Shown here: piece after piece, positions 61,952 to 64,000 of the stretch
Numbering within the stretch: position 1 is the first letter of the stretch
Layout: each line of letters starts with the position of its first letter
Assembly: GCF_004346225.1 (NCBI RefSeq)
Contig: NZ_SMAJ01000004.1
Coordinates: 1-64,000, forward strand
Origin: Paralcaligenes ureilyticus
Lineage (GTDB): Bacteria > Pseudomonadota > Gammaproteobacteria > Burkholderiales > Burkholderiaceae_B
Length of the DNA: 64,000 nucleotides
Reading direction: 5' to 3'
Notes under the pieces: model-generated
What the model saw: the letters and a program-made list of their open reading frames with translations, nothing else
What the model was told of the DNA's origin: nothing
The model's database searches: none
Translations under genes and position numbers: made by a program

Positions 61952-63226
61952 ATGTCTGTTGATGTCCTAACCTTCGGTCTGAATCACGTTTCCGCTCCGG
62001 TAGCGGTAAGAGAACGTGTGTCCATGCCGCTTGACCTGCTAAAGCCCGCGCTCGATGGCCTGCGTTCGGCGTTTGGGTCTTCGGTCAAGGAAGCAGCCAT
62101 TCTGTCTACCTGTAATCGCACCGAAATCTACTGTGCGGCGGAGCCGCAGGTGTCCGAGCGCCTGCCGTCCTGGATGGCCGAATTCAATCGGCTCGAGGCG
62201 GGCAGCCTGCAGCCGCATTTATATCGGTATCAGAAAAATGAGGCGGTTCGCCATGCGTTTCGCGTAGCCAGCGGCCTGGATTCAATGGTGCTGGGCGAAC
62301 CGCAAATTCTTGGGCAGATGAAGGATGCGGTGCGCGTGGCCAACGAGGCGGGCGCGCTGGGCACGACGCTGCATCAGCTGTTTCAACGCACCTTTTCGGT
62401 AGCCAAAGAGGTGCGGTCGCAAACGGCCATCGGGGCGCATTCGGTATCGATGGCGGCGGCGGCCGTGCGTTTGGCCGAGCGCGTGTTTGGTGATTTGTCG
62501 CAAGCCAGTGTGCTGTTTATTGGCGCGGGTGAAATGATCGAGCTTTGTGCGACGCATTTCGCCGCGCTTAACCCGAAGCAAATCATGGTGGCCAATCGCA
62601 CGCTGGAACGGGCCGATTTGCTGGCGGCGCATTTCATGGCTAAAACCATGAAACTGTCCGAGCTACCCGACAAGCTGGCCGATTTCGATGTCATTGTGTC
62701 CTGTACGGCAAGCTCCTTGCCCATCCTCGGTCTGGGGATGGTGGAAAGGGCTACGCGTCTGCGCCGCCATCGCCCCATGGTGATGGTCGATCTGGCCGTG
62801 CCGCGCGATATCGAAAATGAGGTCGGGCGTCTTGCGGACGTTTATTTGTATTCGGTCGACGATTTGGGCCGCATGGTGCAAAGCGGTACGGACGCGCGCC
62901 GGGCGGCCGTGGTACAGGCCGAGGCGATCATCGAGACACGGGTGCAGAATTTTATGCACTGGCTGGAAAATCGTGAAATTGTGCCGGCCATTATCGACAT
63001 GCAGCAGGCTGCCGATCGGGTTCGCCTGGCCGAGCTCGATCATGCGCGTCGCCTGCTGGCGCGCGGCGAATCGCCCGAGGTGGTGTTGGAGCAGCTTGCT
63101 TATGGGCTGACCCAAAAATACTTGCATGGCCCTCTGGCGGCGCTGAATCAGAGCGAGGCCGCCGAGCGCGAACAACTGCTGGCGCTGTTGCCTCGCCTGA
63201 TGCCCGGCGTCAGCCGTCGGCGTTAG
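61952..63226 (+). CDS. hemA: Glutamyl-tRNA reductase
   Basis: The 424-residue enzyme reduces Glu-tRNA to glutamate semialdehyde, the first step of tetrapyrrole synthesis by the C5 pathway. It has the catalytic cysteine C54 in [31 protein letters not shown], the NADPH domain ([22 protein letters not shown]) and the C-terminal dimerisation helices ([16 protein letters not shown]). It is followed by prfA 72 bases later, the usual order in Bordetella and relatives. Confidence 0.97.
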   Translation: MSVDVLTFGLNHVSAPVAVRERVSMPLDLLKPALDGLRSAFGSSVKEAAILSTCNRTEIYCAAEPQVSERLPSWMAEFNRLEAGSLQPHLYRYQKNEAVRHAFRVASGLDSMVLGEPQILGQMKDAVRVANEAGALGTTLHQLFQRTFSVAKEVRSQTAIGAHSVSMAAAAVRLAERVFGDLSQASVLFIGAGEMIELCATHFAALNPKQIMVANRTLERADLLAAHFMAKTMKLSELPDKLADFDVIVSCTASSLPILGLGMVERATRLRRHRPMVMVDLAVPRDIENEVGRLADVYLYSVDDLGRMVQSGTDARRAAVVQAEAIIETRVQNFMHWLENREIVPAIIDMQQAADRVRLAELDHARRLLARGESPEVVLEQLAYGLTQKYLHGPLAALNQSEAAEREQLLALLPRLMPGVSRRR

Positions 63227-63298
63227 CGGCGCTGTCGCCGCGTTTATCGGCGCGCTCTTTCGCGCCAGCCCTCTAATCCCATTCCCCCTCCCTACGTT

Positions 63299-64000
63299 AT
63301 GAAAAGTTCCATGCGCAATCGGTTGGAGCAGTTTGCCCGCCGTCTAGTCGAAGTTGATGCCCTGTTGGCCGAGCCCGAGATCGCCCACGATATGGATCGG
63401 TTCCGCAAGCTGTCGCGCGAGCGTGCCGAGCTCGATCCGGTGGTCGAGGTGTTTGGCGCTTATACGGCGGTTGAACGCGATATCGAGACGGCGCAAGAAA
63501 TGCTGAGCGACCCGGACATGAAGCTTTTGGGAGAAGAGGAAATCAAGACGGGCAGGGCGCGGCTGGAAGAGCTGGACGGCGAGTTGCAGTTGCTTTTGCT
63601 GCCGCGCGACCCGGATGATAGCCGCAGTGTATTTCTGGAAATCCGTGCAGGTACGGGGGGCGATGAAAGCGCGCTGTTTTCGGCCGATTTGTTGCGCATG
63701 TATACGCGCTACGCCGAGCAGGAACGCTGGAAGGTCGAGCTGATGTCCGAAAGCGTCTCGGAGCTGGGCGGGTATAAGGAAGTGATTGCGCGCATCGAGG
63801 GCGATGGCGTGTATGGGCAACTGAAGTTCGAGTCCGGTGCTCATCGCGTGCAGCGCGTGCCGGCCACTGAAACGCAAGGGCGGATCCATACCTCGGCGTG
63901 TACGGTGGCGGTGTTGCCCGAGGCCGATGCGCAAAGCGATATTGTGATTAATCCGGCGGATTTGCGCATCGACACCTTCCGCGCAAGCGGCGCCGGTGGG
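63299..64000 (+). CDS. prfA: Peptide chain release factor 1, 3' truncated by window end
   Basis: The 234 visible residues contain the RF1 N-terminal domain ([19 protein letters not shown]), the central [20 protein letters not shown] and [19 protein letters not shown]. The frame ends at SGAGG, one residue before the Gln of the catalytic GGQ. It reads UAA and UAG stops. The ATG at 63299 ([10 protein letters not shown]) matches close relatives; an ATG at 63311 is internal. It is downstream of hemA and probably co-transcribed. Confidence 0.95.
   Translation, partial: MKSSMRNRLEQFARRLVEVDALLAEPEIAHDMDRFRKLSRERAELDPVVEVFGAYTAVERDIETAQEMLSDPDMKLLGEEEIKTGRARLEELDGELQLLLLPRDPDDSRSVFLEIRAGTGGDESALFSADLLRMYTRYAEQERWKVELMSESVSELGGYKEVIARIEGDGVYGQLKFESGAHRVQRVPATETQGRIHTSACTVAVLPEADAQSDIVINPADLRIDTFRASGAGG

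Overview
The window looks like a chromosomal segment of a GC-rich betaproteobacterium of the order Burkholderiales, most likely family Alcaligenaceae (Bordetella/Pusillimonas-like). This rests on the hemA-prfA order at the right end with Bordetella-like protein sequences, a Bug-type (TctC) periplasmic receptor plus a second Bug remnant, many divergent LysR regulators, and uniformly GC-rich codon use. No rRNA, insertion sequence, integrase, prophage or CRISPR array was seen. One tRNA (Phe, GAA) is present.

Layout. 0.1-6.3 kb: a 2OG-Fe(II) oxygenase, then a gamma-glutamyltranspeptidase-like/Bug receptor/GAF operon facing a LysR gene, then a glyoxalase-like protein. 6.4-11.3 kb: LysR/pirin pair, DoxX, the thiosulfate dehydrogenase pair tsdB-tsdA, a Bug gene remnant and an unknown helical protein. 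11.4-18.1 kb: tandem universal stress protein divergent from a zinc alcohol dehydrogenase, aldo/keto reductase with a LysR, a YraQ/DUF318-type permease, two small ferredoxin-fold proteins and a questin-oxidase-like remnant. 18.1-25.4 kb: acyl-CoA ligase divergent from a LivK/LivH/(LivM-LivG-LivF fused) ABC importer and an SDR. This reads as a carboxylic acid uptake and activation unit.

25.3-28.6 kb: a mazE-like/mazF/mug operon, an orphan AbrB-type antitoxin with its own palindrome, RluE and a four-repeat membrane protein. 28.6-43.2 kb: a large accessory catabolic region holding a GMC oxidoreductase, an MBL lactonase-like protein, a sulfonate/nitrate-type ABC importer, two related LysR regulators, a YciI protein, a ThDP enzyme, an MmgE/PrpD protein, an atypical SDR lacking the catalytic tyrosine, a TauE/SafE permease and an FAD aromatic hydroxylase. 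Its substrate cannot be read from the sequence. 43.4-52.2 kb: a chemoreceptor, an F420-type NADP oxidoreductase, a PemK-like toxin/antitoxin pair, a gate-domain transporter, a thioesterase, a quinone oxidoreductase, a second pirin, exonuclease III and a RibD-C reductase.

52.4-59.5 kb: one giant autotransporter (2376 aa) with an extended signal peptide, a very glycine-rich N-terminus, PATR repeats and a C-terminal barrel. 59.6-64 kb: an EamA exporter, VapBC, tRNA-Phe with its terminator, then hemA and the 5' part of prfA, which is cut by the window end inside the GGQ motif.

The most notable observations are the triple Liv fusion, the mazEF-mug operon, the glycine-rich autotransporter, tsdBA beside DoxX, and the 28.6-43 kb catabolic cluster. 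I did not find anything that is clearly a wholly new defence or mobile system.
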